The notes beneath the pieces are model-generated. The model worked only from the letters and a program-made list of their open reading frames with translations. It did not search any database and was not told the DNA's origin. From Zelonia costaricensis (Eukaryota; Euglenozoa; Kinetoplastea; Trypanosomatida; Trypanosomatidae), in the NCBI GenBank assembly GCA_030849075.1, contig JASAOO010003308.1, positions 1-39,155 on the forward strand: a stretch of 39,155 nt of DNA, read 5' to 3'. Made by a program: the position numbers and the translations under genes. Positions 38,756-39,155 of the stretch are shown piece after piece (position 1 is the stretch's first letter; every line of letters starts with the position of its first letter).

Positions 38756-38778
38756 GGGTGCCAGATGTAGCTCCCGCT

Positions 38779-38835
38779 CTATAGAGCGCAGAGGGACACA
38801 ACGGCGAACAAAAGACAGGAAAAGAAACGACTCGA
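38779..38835 (-). promoter_or_regulatory. Probable spliced-leader acceptor of the Q-rich gene
   Basis: On minus, a T/C-rich tract (about 38790-38835) ends at the first AG in CTCTATAGAG, at plus positions 38779-38780. This would leave a leader of about 23 nt before the ATG at 38755 and supports that start. Confidence 0.5.
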
Positions 38836-39155
38836 GGACACGAGATGTTGGTGAGAGCGGCCCTATATCCAAGGTAGTCGTGAACGTGCTTAAGTGGAGA
38901 CACACACACACACACACACAAACGCACACACGCTCAGACACACGCACACACGCACTCACACACACGTTGAGAGCTGCTCGGCACAGAAAAATAAGGACGA
39001 TCGGGGAGGAAGGAAGGACAGCAGAAGGTCAGCACCAGGAGAGGGGGGAAGAGGTGGTGATGGTGATGGTGGGGGTGGGGGAGAGACACACCTTTGTCCG
39101 CGTGCACGCCGCAGGACACACACACACACGAAGACGCACACAGATACGGAGGAGG
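38836..39155 (-). repeat. Upstream spacer with CA microsatellite at the window edge
   Basis: A CA run (GT on minus) at about 38901-38920 with further CA-rich DNA to about 38965, then an A/G-rich stretch on plus (C/T-rich on minus) at about 39000-39085, and another CA run at about 39116-39128. It is the spacer towards the next upstream minus-strand gene, which lies outside the window. Confidence 0.6.

Noticed and set aside
1..39155. CRISPR arrays, rRNA genes, insertion sequences
   Set aside because: No regularly spaced repeats, no rRNA or 5S sequence and no IS-type transposase were seen; the genome type is eukaryotic.

Overview
The window looks like a nuclear chromosome segment of a trypanosomatid, most likely of the Leishmania lineage (Leishmaniinae). 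The DNA is GC-rich. Every protein gene is an intronless long frame, and neighbouring genes share one strand. Gene starts are preceded by long pyrimidine tracts followed by an AG, as expected for spliced-leader trans-splicing. The spacers are full of (GT)n/(CA)n and C/T-rich tracts. The species cannot be fixed from the sequence alone.

Positions 1-28043 hold the end of a plus-strand polycistronic unit with seven genes. In order: an AlaX/AARSD1-type tRNA-editing hydrolase (327-1778); an F-box-like protein (4869-8327); a giant 3257-residue protein with a mitochondrial-type leader and helical-repeat (PPR-like) stretches (9026-18799); an FAD-dependent aromatic-ring-hydroxylase-type monooxygenase (19222-21144); a METTL18/Hpm1-like protein-histidine methyltransferase (21787-22875); an eight-helix membrane protein built from two copies of an amastin/claudin-like four-helix unit (23691-25028); and a 150-residue DUF2871-like membrane protein of bacterial family type (27132-27584).

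A convergent tRNA pair follows: tRNA-Asp(GTC) on plus at 28044-28115 and tRNA-Glu(CTC) on minus at 28162-28233, each with its own T4 terminator. Positions 28234-36271 hold about 8 kb without a convincing intact gene. Composition is strongly asymmetric (plus strand C-rich near 29.4-30.6 kb, G/T-rich near 33.5-36.0 kb). There are minus-strand traces of a decayed reverse transcriptase (about 29.06-30.36 kb) and other broken coding-like segments (30.66-31.77 kb). This is a convergent strand-switch region where two transcription units end.

From 36272 to the end the coding strand is minus: one Q/P/H-rich 827-residue protein (36272-38755) is the last gene of the opposing unit.

The genes do not form a pathway, which is normal for kinetoplastid polycistrons. 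Two touch translation (AlaX, METTL18-like) and one is probably mitochondrial (the giant protein). An unresolved base at 2549 lies between two near-identical copies of about 50 bp, which suggests an unclosed contig overlap. The main leads are the DUF2871-like gene as a transfer candidate, the duplicated amastin-like membrane protein, the giant mitochondrial protein, and the retroelement-bearing strand-switch region.
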